Part shown: one piece after another, positions 20,940-34,200 of the stretch
How the letters are laid out: every line of letters begins with the position of its first letter
Position numbering within the stretch: position 1 is the stretch's first letter
The notes under the pieces: generated by a model
The model's input: only the letters and a program-made list of their open reading frames with translations
Databases searched by the model: none
What the model was told of the DNA's origin: nothing
Program-made: the position numbers and the translations under genes
NCBI GenBank assembly: GCA_037953745.1
Contig: JBAKBP010007435.1
Coordinates: 1 to 64,000 of the forward strand
Length of the DNA: 64,000 bases
Reading direction: 5' to 3'
From: Lithodes maja
Taxonomy: Eukaryota; Arthropoda; Malacostraca; Decapoda; Lithodidae

Positions 20940-22781
20940 TGTTACGACCGGGCACTCGGGTACACTAGGGCTCTTACACAGGACTCGAGTATGGCTCGCT
21001 GCCACAACGGAAACACACGATCCCAACCCCAGAGTACTGCCAGCCGAACAAAAAACGCCACTACCCTCCAGAGTTCTATCTGCTATAACGGGGTATACAA
21101 GAACTCGGTACTAGCGTTTCACACAACAGACTAATAGCAAGACGGGAGTTATCTAGTCTGGTCAACAATCAAACAAAGAAGAAAGTACTACAACACTAAA
21201 GAATAGTGTTGGCCGAAGCCGAAGTAATCCACCCTTGAACTAAGAACTTAAGAAGTCCTCCACCCTCTACTTCGGATCGGCACTATTACGTTACGTTAAA
21301 CAATAGTCCTCGAGCATCAAGCAAGGAATCTTCTGATAAGTTAGATGCTTCTCGAATACTCGTAAGAAGTAAGTATCGGATTTTGAACAGCAATTTAATG
21401 AATAACTCACTGGTAATTAAAGGCTTTAAATTGACATAAGAAGAATTATAAGAATAAACAATAGGATATGGCAAACATTAAGAAGAAGTACTCCGACAAT
21501 GCACTGGCAATAGCCTACTAAGATTGTGCTCGTGGGCCACTAATCTCTGAAGTAGCTAAGCGTGCCACACATGAAATCAATAGTGCTTAAACAATAATAT
21601 ACATAAGGAGAAGCTTCAATACTATGCTGTATCTGCTGGTCGAGCAAAGTCTAGCTGGGATATCTAAGGTTAAGAGACAATGGCTGAGCAAGCGGCTCGT
21701 AGCCTAGCGAGGTCCTTAAGACTGTGCGGCCAAATTACGGTAATTGACGGGATGCTCTCTTGAGAGATCCAGATCACTAGTATCTGGTTCTCTCCTGGCG
21801 ATCCTCTCAAAGTCAAGCAAATGAGATAGCACAGTGTTGGGTGGCACAGGCAAAAGCCCTCACTCGCAACACAGTGCTAAACTCCCACGGTACACAATCA
21901 AAAAGACCCCCTAGGCTTCCCACGTCTCCGTTGCAATTGTGCTGGTTCAACCAACCTAGCACTCATAGGAAATCACAACTCGAGGAACCCTATCCCAGTC
22001 TAGCATTACCTAAACCAGCAGAAAACAGGAACATGAATAATAGTACACAGGGAAATACATATACGAGTGCAACAAACATCAATCAATCCTATTCTAGTTA
22101 ACCCTTCCAAAAATAGGCTATCTAACAGGCACTTATCTCGTGAGAACTCAAGCGATAATACTTTGGCTGACTAAATCTGCACCAAAGGGGTCATTGGTTA
22201 AAAAGGGACGAGAAGAGAAGAAAATAGGCTGTTCAGAGAGTAGAGAAAGTTCACATCAGTCGGAAGAATATCGATAGTTGCAAGGGATATGAGAGGTCGC
22301 TTTGCCTGATGAGTTCTGAAGAATTGTGGCGAGGACCTCTCTTTTTATACTCGGCCCTGTAGCGAGCATATCGCCAACACTAAGGACCGCCCACTGGCAA
22401 TCATGACGTCATATACTCTCTCAATCTGGGATCGACAAAGAACTTCCCACGCGCTGAAAGGGAGGAAGGGAGGAAGGAGGAGGGAATTAGGCCTACCGGC
22501 CCGCGTGGCGTACTCACTGATCCCCGTTACGTAATTCTCTCTCTCATCATTGTATATAAGTCCCCCACACAATACTTATATCTAATGATATAAAATAGAA
22601 CTCGTTGACTTAGAAGAAAACAAAATACATAATGATAATACTTATAGTACAACGGTTCACATAAACTGAGTTAGGAAACTCTACACAGACTACAGCCAAA
22701 GTTCCTGCCCTGACGATCCTAGCGAGAGTGGGGCCTGACTGGGCGTTCTGTACAGCATGCTCATACTCGACATGCGTCACA
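20940..22781 (-). repeat. 5' LTR of element L1
   Basis: 1842-bp LTR, near-identical to 14608-16449. On the minus strand it runs from TGTGACGC at 22781 to GTAACA at 20940. It holds the promoter described separately and a block (about 21721-21803) with the palindrome CTCTCTTGAGAGA that is conserved in the diverged LTRs of the other element. Confidence 0.95.
22342..22411 (-). promoter_or_regulatory. Probable LTR promoter: CRE plus TATA box
   Basis: On the minus strand a perfect palindromic cAMP-response-type element TGACGTCA (22411-22404) lies about 55 bp upstream of TATAAAAA (22349-22342). This is about 430 nt from the LTR's 5' end, a normal distance for U3. Transcription would then start near 22315. 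Motif spacing is good, but use is inferred. Confidence 0.6.
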
Positions 22782-22785
22782 CGGG
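22782..22785 (+). other. Target-site duplication CGGG, right
   Basis: Second copy of the 4-bp CGGG repeat flanking element L1. The LINE sequence continues directly with ACTTCGGTGA, as in copy 1. Confidence 0.92.
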
Positions 22786-23917
22786 ACTTCGGTGAGACTT
22801 TTTCTATTGCACTAGACATATAGAAAGCCTTCGATAGAGTCTGGCACAAATCTTTAATTTCTAAACTACCCTCCTTCGGTTTCTATCCCTCCATCTGTGC
22901 CTTTGTCTCTAATTTCCTTTCCGGCCGTTCCATAGCCGCGGTTGTGGACGGCCATTGTTCACTTCCTCACCCTATAAACTCTGGTGTTCCTCAGGGCTCT
23001 GTCCTATCTCCTATTCTCTTTCTAATTTTTATAAATGATCTCCTGAACTGTACCTTAATTCCCATCCATTCATACGCAGACGACTCAACCTTACACTACT
23101 CCCTTACTTTTTCAGAACGCCCCAGCCAGCAATCCCTCAACGACAAACGTAATGAAGCCATAGAACTCTTAAATTCTGATCTAAATACTATTTCCAATTG
23201 GGGCAGAGAAAACCTTGTTAACTTTAATGCTTCCAAAACCCAATTTCTCCATCTATCTACCCGTCAGGATCTCCCAGCAGACTATCCCTTATTCTTCAAC
23301 AATACAAAAATCAACCCTTCATCTTCTCTCAATATTCTTGGTGTCTCTTTTTCTTCTGCTCTCATTTGGAAGGACCATATTACCAGTCTTGCATGGCAGC
23401 CTCCCAGAAGCTGGGTGTGCTCAACCGCCTTAGGGGGTTCTTTTCCCCTGCACAGCTTTTTGCTCTGTACAGGGGCATAGTGCGCCCTTGTATTGAGGAT
23501 TGTTCACATGTGTGGGGAGGTTCCTCTCACACCACTCTCCTAGACAAGGTTGAAAGGAAGGCCTTTCGTATCATTAACTCCCGTCCACTCACCAACTCTC
23601 TGCAATCTCTCTCTCTCCGCCGCAATGTTGCATCTCTCTCGCTATTCTATCGCTACTATAATAATCAGTGTTCCTCAGAGCTATCCCAGTGCATACCATC
23701 TCCTTTACGTAGGGCACGTGGTACCCGTCTTGCAACTCAATCCCACCCCTACTCTGTGCAACTCTCCAACCCAAGAGTGAAACGTTACTCTCAAACTTTC
23801 TTCTACTCAACAGCTGAGCACTGGAACTCTCTCCCAGAATCAGTCTTTCCCACTTCCAATGACTTAAATTGCTTCAAACTTTGTGTGTCCAGGCATTTTG
23901 GCTCGAACGTCCCTTGA
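22786..23917 (+). pseudogene. LINE family 1 ORF2, 3' part of copy 2 (RT palm and C-terminus)
   Basis: Continuation of the frame that ends at 14607. It has motif A (KAFDRVW near 22824) preceded by an in-frame TAG at 22821-22823, the PQGSVLSPILF block near 22992, YADD near 23078, then a 1-nt deletion near 23393 relative to copy 1 that shifts frame. The C-terminal region runs to a stop at 23915-23917. The stop, the frameshift and the large LTR insertion make it inactive. Confidence 0.85.
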
Positions 23918-23946
23918 TTTTGGCCCTGTCACTCTTTCAACTATGG

Positions 23947-23986
23947 GGGAGGCACTCGCTATAGGCAGTTATGCCTTTTGCCTCCC
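23947..23986 (+). other. 3' terminal stem-loop of LINE family 1, copy 2
   Basis: GGGAGGCA (23947-23954) pairs with TGCCTCCC (23979-23986), the same outer stem as at 3199-3238. The inner stem is shorter here because of substitutions near 23971-23977. Confidence 0.6.
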
Positions 23987-24001
23987 TCAATCACATAGAA
24001 A

Positions 24002-24036
<35 letters not shown>

Positions 24037-25794
24037 ACTCTTGGGAGAACCAAGTTAGCATCTCTCCACAACCACCATCCATTGCTCCTCTCCAACCCCT
24101 TCATTCCTCTATATATATGTGACTTTTGGGAGAACCTAGTTAGCATCTCTCCACAACCACCATCCGTTGCTCCTCTCCAACCCCTTCATTCCTCTATATA
24201 TACGTCACTCTTGGGAGAACCTAGTTAGCATCATTCCACAACCACCATCCGTTGCTCCTCTCCTACTCCTTCATTCCTCTATATATACGTCACTCTTGGG
24301 AGAACCTAGTTAGCATCTCTCCACAACCACCATCCATTGCTCCTCTCCAGAACCACCATCCATTGCTCCTCTCCAACCCCTTCATTCCTCTATATATATG
24401 TGACTCTTGGGAGAACTTAGTTAGCATCTCTCCACAACCACCATCCGTTGCTCCTCTCCATCCCCTTCATTCCTCTATATATATGTCACTCTTGGGAGAA
24501 CCTAGTTAGCATCTCTCCACAACCACCATCCGTTGCTCCTCTCCAACCCCTTCATTCCTCTATATATATGTGACTCTTGGGAGAACCTAGTTAGCATCTC
24601 TCCACAACCACCATCCGCTGCTCCTCTCCATCCCCTTCATTCCTCTATATATATGTCACTCTTGGGAGAACCTAGTTAGCATCTCTCCACAATCACCATC
24701 CGTTGCTCCTCTCCAACCCCTTCATTCCTCTATATATATGTGACTCTTGGGAGAACCTAGTTAGCATCTCTCCAAAACCACCATCCGTTGCTCCTCTCCA
24801 ACCCCTTCATTCCTCTATATATATGTGACTCTTGGGAGAACCTAGTTAGCATCTCTCCACAACCACAATCCGTTGCTCCTGTCCAACCCCTTCATTCCTC
24901 TATATATATGTCACTCTTGGGAGAACCTAGCTAGCATCTCTCCACAACCACCATCCGTAGCTCCTCTCCAACCCCTTCATTCCTCTATATATATATGTCA
25001 CTCTTGGGAGAACCTAGTTAGCATCTCTCCACAACCACCATCCGTTGCTCCTCTCCAACCCCTTCATTCCTCTATATATATGTGACTCTTGGGAGAACCT
25101 AGTTAGCATCTCTCCACAACCACCATCCGTTGCTCCTCTCCAACCCCTTCATTCCTCTATATATATGTCACTCTTGGGAGAACCTAATTAGCATCTCTCC
25201 ACAAGCACCATCCGTTGCTCCTCTCCAACCCCTTCATTCCTCTATATATATGTCACTCTTGGGAGAACCTAGTTAGCATCTCTCCACAACCACCATCCGT
25301 TGCTCCTCTCCAACCCCTTCATTCCTCTATATATATGTGACTCTTGGGAGAACCTAGTTAGCATCTCTCCACAACCACCATCCGTTGCTCCTCTCCAACC
25401 CCTTCATTCCTCTATATATATGTCACTCTTGGGAGAACCTAGTTAGCATCTCTCCACAACCACCATCCGTTGCTCCTCTCCAACCCCTTCATTCCTCTAT
25501 ATATATGTCACTCTTGGGAGAACCTAGTTAGCATCTCTCCAAAACCACCATCCATTGCTCCTCTCCACAACCACCATCATTGCTCCTCTCCAACCCCTTC
25601 ATTCCTCTATATATATGTGACTCTTGGGAGAACCTAGTTAGCATATCTCCACAACCACCATCCGTTGCTCCTCTCCAACCCCTTCATTCCTCTATATATA
25701 TGTGACTCTTGGGAGAACCTAGTTAGCATCTCTCCACAACCACCATCCGTTGCTCCTCTCCAACCCCTTCATTCCTCTATATATATGTCACTCT

Positions 25795-28700
25795 TGGGAG
25801 AACCTAGTTAGCATCTCTCCACAACCACCATCCGTTGCTCCTCTCCAACCCCTTCATTCCTCTATATATATGTGACTCTTGGGAGAACCTAGTTAGCATC
25901 TCTCCACAACCACCATCCGTTGCTCCTCTACAACCCCTTCATTCCTCTATATATATGTGACTCTTGGGAGAACCTAGTTAGCATCTCTCCACAACCACCA
26001 ACCGTTGCTCCTGTCCAACCCCTTCATTCCTCTATATACATGTGACTCTTGGGAGAACCTAGTTAGCATCTCTCCACAACCACCATCCGTTGCTCCTCTC
26101 CAACCCCTTCATTCCTCTATATATATGTCACTCTTGGGAGAACCTAGTTAGCATCTCTCCACAACCACCATCCGTTGCTCCTTTCCAACCCCTTCATTCC
26201 TCTATATATATGTCACTCTCGGGAGAACGTACAGTAGTTCGCATCTCTCCACAACCACCATCCGTTGATCCTCTCCAACCCCTTCATTCCTCTATATATA
26301 TGTCACTCTTGGGAGAACCTAGTTAGCATCTCTCCACAACCACCATCCGTTGCTCCTCGCCAACCCCTTCATTCCTCTATATATATATATATATGTCACT
26401 CTTGGGAGAACCTAATTAGCATCTCTCCACAACCACCATCCGTTGTTCCTCTCCAACCCCTTCATTCCTCTATATATATGTCACTCTTGGGAGAACCTAG
26501 TTAGCATCTCTCCACAACCACCATCCGTTGCTCCTCTCCAACCCCTTCATTCCTCTATATATATGTGACTCTTGGGAGAACCTAGTTAGCATCTCTCCAC
26601 AACCACCATCCGTTGCTCCTCTCCAACCCCTTCATTCCTCTATATAGATGTGACTCTTGGGAGAACCTAGTTAGCATCTCTCCACAACCACCATCCGTTG
26701 CTCCTCTCCAACCCCTTCATTCCTCTATATATATGTCACGCTTGGGAAAACCTAGTTAGCATCTCTCCACAACCACCATCCGTTGCTCCTCTCCAACCCC
26801 TTCATTCCTCTATATATATGTGACTCTTGGGAGAAACTAGTTAGCATCTCTCCACAACCACCATCCGTTGCTCCTCTCCAACCCCTTCATTCCTCTATAT
26901 ATATGTCACTCTTGGGAGAACCTAGTTAGCATCTCTCCACAACCACCATCCGTTGCTCCTCTCCAACCCCTTCATTCCTCTATATATATGTCACTCTTGG
27001 GAGAACCTAGTTAGCATCTCTCCACAACCACCATCCATTGCTCCTCTCCAACCCTTTAATTCCTCTATATATATGTCTCTTTTGGGAGAACCTAGTTAGC
27101 ATCTCTCCACAACCACCAATCGTTGCTCCTCTCCAACCCCTTCATTCCACTATATATATGTCACTCTTCGGAGAACCTAGTTAGCATCTCTCCACAACCG
27201 CCATCCGTTGCTCCTCTCCAACCCCTTCATTCCTCTATATATATGTGACTCTTGGGAGAACCTAGTTAGCATCTCTCCACAACCACCATCCGTTGCTCCT
27301 CTCCAACCCCTTCATTCCTCAATATATATGTCACTCTTCGGAGAACCTAGTTAGCATCTCTCCACAACCACCATCCGTTGCTCCTCTCCAACCCCTTCAT
27401 TCCTCTATATATATGTTACTCTTGGGAGAACTTAGTTAGCATCTCTCCACAACCACCATCCATTGCTCCTCTCCAACCCCTTCATTCCTCTATATATATG
27501 TCACTCTTGGGAGAACCTAGTTAGCATCTCTCCACAACCACCATCCGTTGCTCCTCTACAACCCCTTCATTCCTCTATATATATGTGACTCTTGGGAGAA
27601 CCTAGTTAGCATCTCTCCACAACCATCATCCGTTGCTCCTCTCCATCACCTTTATTCCTCTATATATATGTGACTCTTGGGAGAACCTAGTTAGCACCTC
27701 TCCACAACCACCATCCGTTGCTCCTCTCCAACCCCTTCATTCCTCTATATATATATGTCACTCTTGGGAGAACCTAGTTAGCATCTCTCCACAACCACCA
27801 TCCATTGCTCCTCTCCAACCCCTTCATTCCTCTATATATATATATATGTCAGTCTTGGGAGAACCTAGTTAGCATCTCTCCACAACCACCATCCATTGCT
27901 CCTCTCCAACCCCTTCATTCCTCTATATATATGTCACTCTTAGGAGAACCTAGTTAGCATCTCTCCACAACCACCATCCGTTGCTCCTCTCCAACCCCTT
28001 CATTCCTCTATATATATGTCACTCGTGGGAGAACCTAGTTAGCATCTCTCCACAACCACCATCCGTTGCTCCTCTCCAACCCCTTCATTCCTCTATATAT
28101 ATGTCACTCGTGGGAGAACCTAGTTAGCATCTCTCCACAACCACCATCCGTTGCTCCTCTCCAACCCCTTCATTCCTCTATATATATGTCACTCTTGGGA
28201 GAACCTAGTTAGCATCTCTCCACAACCACCATCCGTTGCTCCTCTCCAACCCCTTCATTCCTCTATATATATGTCACTCTTGGGAGAACCTAGTTAGCAT
28301 CTCTCCACAACCACCATCCGTTGCTCCTCTCCAACCCCTTCATTCCTCTATATATATATGTCACTCTCGGGAGAACCTACAGTAGTTAGCATCTCTCCAC
28401 AACCACCATCCGTTGATCCTCTCCAACCCCTTCATTCCTCTATATATATGTCACTCTTGGGAGAGAACCTAATTAGCATCTCTCCACAACCACCGTCCGT
28501 TGCTCCTCGCCAACCCCTTCATTCCTCTATATATATATGTCACTCTTGGGAGAACCTAGTTAGCATCTCTCCACAACCACCATCCGTTGTTCCTCTCCAA
28601 CCCCTTCATTCCTCTATATATATGTCACTCTTGGGAGAACCTAGTTAGCATCTCTCCACAACCACCATCCGTTGCTCCTCTCCAACCCCTTCATTCCTCT

Positions 28701-31204
28701 ATATACATGTCACTCCTGGGAGAACCTAGTTAGCTTCTCTCCAAAACCACCATCCGTTGCTCCTCTCCAACCCCTTCATTCCTCTCTATATATATGTGAC
28801 TCTTGGGAGAACCAAGTTAGCATCTCTCCACAACCAGCATCCGTTGCTCCTCTCCAACCCCTTCATTCCTCAATATAGATGTGACTCTTGGGAGAACCTA
28901 GTTAGCATCTCTCCACAACCACCATCCGTTGCTCCTCTCCAACCCCTTCATTCCTCTATATATATGTCACTCTTGGGAAAACCTAGTTAGCATCTCTCCA
29001 CAACCACCATCCGTTGCTCCTCTCCAACCCCTTCATTCCTCTATATATATGTGACTCTTGGGAGAAACTAGTTAGCATCTCTCCACAACCACCATCCGTT
29101 GCTCCTCTCCAACCCCTTCATTCCTCTATATATATGTCACTCTTGGGAGAACCTAGTTAGCATCTCTCCACAACCACCATCCGTTGCTCCTCTCCAACCC
29201 CTTCATTCCTCTATATATATATGTGACTCTTGGGAGAACCTAGTTAGCATCTCTCCACAACCACCATCCGTTGCTCCTCTCCAACTCCTTCATTCCTCTA
29301 TATTTATGTCTCTCTTGGGAGAACCTAGTTAGCATCTCTTCACAACCACCATCCGTTGCTCCTCTCCAACCCCTTCATTCCTCTATATACAGTATATGTC
29401 ATTCTTGGGAGGACCTAGTTAGCATCTCTCCACAACCACCATCCGTTGCTCCTCTCCAACCCCTTCATTCCTCTATATATATGTCACTCTTGGGAGAACC
29501 TAGTTAGCATCTCTCCACAACCACCATCCGTTGCTCCTCTCCAACCCTTTAATTCCTCTATATATATGTCTCTTTTGGGAGAACCTAGTTACCATCTCTC
29601 CACAACCACCATCTGTTGCTCCTCTCCAACCCCTTCATTCCTCTATATATATATGTCACTCTTGGGAGAACCTAGTTAGCATCTCTCCACAACCGCCATC
29701 CGTTGCTCCTCTCCAACCCCTTCATTCCTCTATATATATATATCACTCTTGGGAGAACCTAGTTAGCATCTCTCCACAACCACCATCCGTTGCTCCTCTC
29801 CAACCCCTTCATTCCTCAATATATATGTCACTCTTGGGAGAACCTAGTTAGCATCTCTCCACAACCACCATCCGTTGCTCCTCTCCAACCCCTTCATTCC
29901 TCTATATATATGTCACTCTTGGGAGAACCTAGTTAGCATCTCTCCACAACTGCCATCCGTTGCTCCTCTCCAACCCCTTCATTCCTCAATATATATGTCA
30001 CTCTTGGGAGAACCTAGTTAGCATCTCTCCACAACCACCATCCGTTGCTCCTCTCCAACCCCTTCATTCCTCTATATATATGTCACTCTTGGGAGAACCT
30101 AGTTAGCATCTCTCCACAACTGCCATCCGTTGCTCCTCTCCAACCCCTTCATTCCTCTATATATATGTCACTCTTGGGAGAACCTAGTTAGCATCTCTCC
30201 ACAACCACCATCCGTTGCTCCTCTCCAACCCCTTCATTCCTCAATATATATGTCACTCTTGGGAGAACCTAGTTAGCATCTCTCCACAACCACCATCCGT
30301 TGCTCCTCTCCAACCCTTTAATTCCTCTATATATATGTCTCTTTTGGGAGAACCTAGTTAGCATCTCTCCACAACCACCATCTGTTGCTCCTCTCCAACC
30401 CCTTCATTCCTCTATATATATATGTCACTCTTGGGACAACCTAGTCAGCATCTCTCCACAACCGCCATCCGTTGCTCCTCTCCAACCCCTTCATTCCTCT
30501 ATATATATATGTGACTCTTGGGAGAACCTAGTTTGCATCTCTCCACATCCACCATCCGTTGCTCCTCTCCAACCCCTTCATTCCTCAATATATATGTCAC
30601 TCTTGGGAGAACCTAGTTAGCATCTCTCCACAACCACCATCTGTTGCTCCTCTCCAACCCCTTCATTCCTCCATATATATGTTACTCTTGGGAGAACCTA
30701 GTTAGCATCTCTCCACAACCACCATCCATTGCTCCTCTCCAACCCCTTCATTCATCTATATATATGTCACTCTTGGGAGAACCTAGTTAGCATCTCTCCA
30801 CAACCACCATCCGTTGCTCCTCTCCATCACTTTTATTCCTCTATATATATGTGACTCTTGGGAGAACCTAGTTAGCACCTCTCCACAACCACCATCCGTT
30901 GCTCCTCTCCAACCCCTTCATTCCTCTATATATATAATTATGTCACTCTTGGGAGAACCTAGTTAGCATCTCTCCACAACCACCATCCATTGCTCCTCTC
31001 CAACCCCTTCATTCCTCTATATATATGTCAGTCTTGGGAGAACCTAGTTAGCATCTCTCCACAACCACCATTCATTGCTCCTCTCCAACCCCTTCATTCC
31101 TCTATATATATGTCACTCTTAGGAGAACCTAGTTAGCATCTCTCCACAACCACCATCCGTTGCTCCTCTCCAACCCCTTCATTCCTCTATATATATGTCA
31201 CTCG
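25795..31204 (+). repeat. 5.41-kb satellite duplication, copy 1
   Basis: About 63 monomers repeated almost base for base at offset 5410 (5408 after a 2-bp difference). Rare markers align throughout: GTACAGTAGTTCGC near 26230 and 31640, GATGTGACTC near 26647 and 32057, TACAGTATATG near 29393 and 34797. I found only a GA insertion near 28465 and one C/A change near 29547. Confidence 0.93.
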
Positions 31205-34200
31205 TGGGAGAACCTAGTTAGCATCTCTCCACAACCACCATCCGTTGCTCCTCTCCAACCCCTTCATTCCTCTATATATATGTGACTCTTGGGAGAACCT
31301 AGTTAGCATCTCTCCACAACCACCATCCGTTGCTCCTCTACAACCCCTTCATTCCTCTATATATATGTGACTCTTGGGAGAACCTAGTTAGCATCTCTCC
31401 ACAACCACCAACCGTTGCTCCTGTCCAACCCCTTCATTCCTCTATATACATGTGACTCTTGGGAGAACCTAGTTAGCATCTCTCCACAACCACCATCCGT
31501 TGCTCCTCTCCAACCCCTTCATTCCTCTATATATATGTCACTCTTGGGAGAACCTAGTTAGCATCTCTCCACAACCACCATCCGTTGCTCCTTTCCAACC
31601 CCTTCATTCCTCTATATATATGTCACTCTCGGGAGAACGTACAGTAGTTCGCATCTCTCCACAACCACCATCCGTTGATCCTCTCCAACCCCTTCATTCC
31701 TCTATATATATGTCACTCTTGGGAGAACCTAGTTAGCATCTCTCCACAACCACCATCCGTTGCTCCTCGCCAACCCCTTCATTCCTCTATATATATATAT
31801 ATATGTCACTCTTGGGAGAACCTAATTAGCATCTCTCCACAACCACCATCCGTTGTTCCTCTCCAACCCCTTCATTCCTCTATATATATGTCACTCTTGG
31901 GAGAACCTAGTTAGCATCTCTCCACAACCACCATCCGTTGCTCCTCTCCAACCCCTTCATTCCTCTATATATATGTGACTCTTGGGAGAACCTAGTTAGC
32001 ATCTCTCCACAACCACCATCCGTTGCTCCTCTCCAACCCCTTCATTCCTCTATATAGATGTGACTCTTGGGAGAACCTAGTTAGCATCTCTCCACAACCA
32101 CCATCCGTTGCTCCTCTCCAACCCCTTCATTCCTCTATATATATGTCACGCTTGGGAAAACCTAGTTAGCATCTCTCCACAACCACCATCCGTTGCTCCT
32201 CTCCAACCCCTTCATTCCTCTATATATATGTGACTCTTGGGAGAAACTAGTTAGCATCTCTCCACAACCACCATCCGTTGCTCCTCTCCAACCCCTTCAT
32301 TCCTCTATATATATGTCACTCTTGGGAGAACCTAGTTAGCATCTCTCCACAACCACCATCCGTTGCTCCTCTCCAACCCCTTCATTCCTCTATATATATG
32401 TCACTCTTGGGAGAACCTAGTTAGCATCTCTCCACAACCACCATCCATTGCTCCTCTCCAACCCTTTAATTCCTCTATATATATGTCTCTTTTGGGAGAA
32501 CCTAGTTAGCATCTCTCCACAACCACCAATCGTTGCTCCTCTCCAACCCCTTCATTCCACTATATATATGTCACTCTTCGGAGAACCTAGTTAGCATCTC
32601 TCCACAACCGCCATCCGTTGCTCCTCTCCAACCCCTTCATTCCTCTATATATATGTGACTCTTGGGAGAACCTAGTTAGCATCTCTCCACAACCACCATC
32701 CGTTGCTCCTCTCCAACCCCTTCATTCCTCAATATATATGTCACTCTTCGGAGAACCTAGTTAGCATCTCTCCACAACCACCATCCGTTGCTCCTCTCCA
32801 ACCCCTTCATTCCTCTATATATATGTTACTCTTGGGAGAACTTAGTTAGCATCTCTCCACAACCACCATCCATTGCTCCTCTCCAACCCCTTCATTCCTC
32901 TATATATATGTCACTCTTGGGAGAACCTAGTTAGCATCTCTCCACAACCACCATCCGTTGCTCCTCTACAACCCCTTCATTCCTCTATATATATGTGACT
33001 CTTGGGAGAACCTAGTTAGCATCTCTCCACAACCATCATCCGTTGCTCCTCTCCATCACCTTTATTCCTCTATATATATGTGACTCTTGGGAGAACCTAG
33101 TTAGCACCTCTCCACAACCACCATCCGTTGCTCCTCTCCAACCCCTTCATTCCTCTATATATATATGTCACTCTTGGGAGAACCTAGTTAGCATCTCTCC
33201 ACAACCACCATCCATTGCTCCTCTCCAACCCCTTCATTCCTCTATATATATATATATGTCAGTCTTGGGAGAACCTAGTTAGCATCTCTCCACAACCACC
33301 ATCCATTGCTCCTCTCCAACCCCTTCATTCCTCTATATATATGTCACTCTTAGGAGAACCTAGTTAGCATCTCTCCACAACCACCATCCGTTGCTCCTCT
33401 CCAACCCCTTCATTCCTCTATATATATGTCACTCGTGGGAGAACCTAGTTAGCATCTCTCCACAACCACCATCCGTTGCTCCTCTCCAACCCCTTCATTC
33501 CTCTATATATATGTCACTCGTGGGAGAACCTAGTTAGCATCTCTCCACAACCACCATCCGTTGCTCCTCTCCAACCCCTTCATTCCTCTATATATATGTC
33601 ACTCTTGGGAGAACCTAGTTAGCATCTCTCCACAACCACCATCCGTTGCTCCTCTCCAACCCCTTCATTCCTCTATATATATGTCACTCTTGGGAGAACC
33701 TAGTTAGCATCTCTCCACAACCACCATCCGTTGCTCCTCTCCAACCCCTTCATTCCTCTATATATATATGTCACTCTCGGGAGAACCTACAGTAGTTAGC
33801 ATCTCTCCACAACCACCATCCGTTGATCCTCTCCAACCCCTTCATTCCTCTATATATATGTCACTCTTGGGAGAACCTAATTAGCATCTCTCCACAACCA
33901 CCGTCCGTTGCTCCTCGCCAACCCCTTCATTCCTCTATATATATATGTCACTCTTGGGAGAACCTAGTTAGCATCTCTCCACAACCACCATCCGTTGTTC
34001 CTCTCCAACCCCTTCATTCCTCTATATATATGTCACTCTTGGGAGAACCTAGTTAGCATCTCTCCACAACCACCATCCGTTGCTCCTCTCCAACCCCTTC
34101 ATTCCTCTATATACATGTCACTCCTGGGAGAACCTAGTTAGCTTCTCTCCAAAACCACCATCCGTTGCTCCTCTCCAACCCCTTCATTCCTCTCTATATA

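Larger units (their letters stand above)
14608..22781 (-). mobile_element. Complete Gmr1-like LTR retrotransposon, non-autonomous (element L1)
   Basis: An 8174-bp element on the minus strand: 5' LTR 20940-22781, PBS 20926-20937, a gag-pol-derived frame 20755-16940, a 3' UTR with stem-loop and A-tract, PPT 16450-16460, 3' LTR 14608-16449. The LTRs are 1842 bp each, begin TG and end CA, and differ at only two positions I can find, so insertion is recent. PBS, PPT, leader, Gag and an LTR core block are shared with the plus-strand element at 37914-47334, so they are one family. It has lost integrase and RT catalytic parts and must depend on a relative for copying and insertion. Confidence 0.93.
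13667..24005 (+). mobile_element. LINE family 1, copy 2, split by an LTR element
   Basis: A second, more heavily 5'-truncated copy of the LINE at 201-3256. It joins the satellite at CCTCT/GAATGATT and ends after the shared 3' sequence CAATCACATAG and an A-rich tail, where the satellite's TA stretch (expanded to about 28 bp) resumes. It therefore sits at the CTCT/TA boundary of a monomer. It is interrupted between 14607 and 22782 by the minus-strand LTR element, so it predates that insertion. It lacks the TTAA insertion carried by copy 1. Confidence 0.9.
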
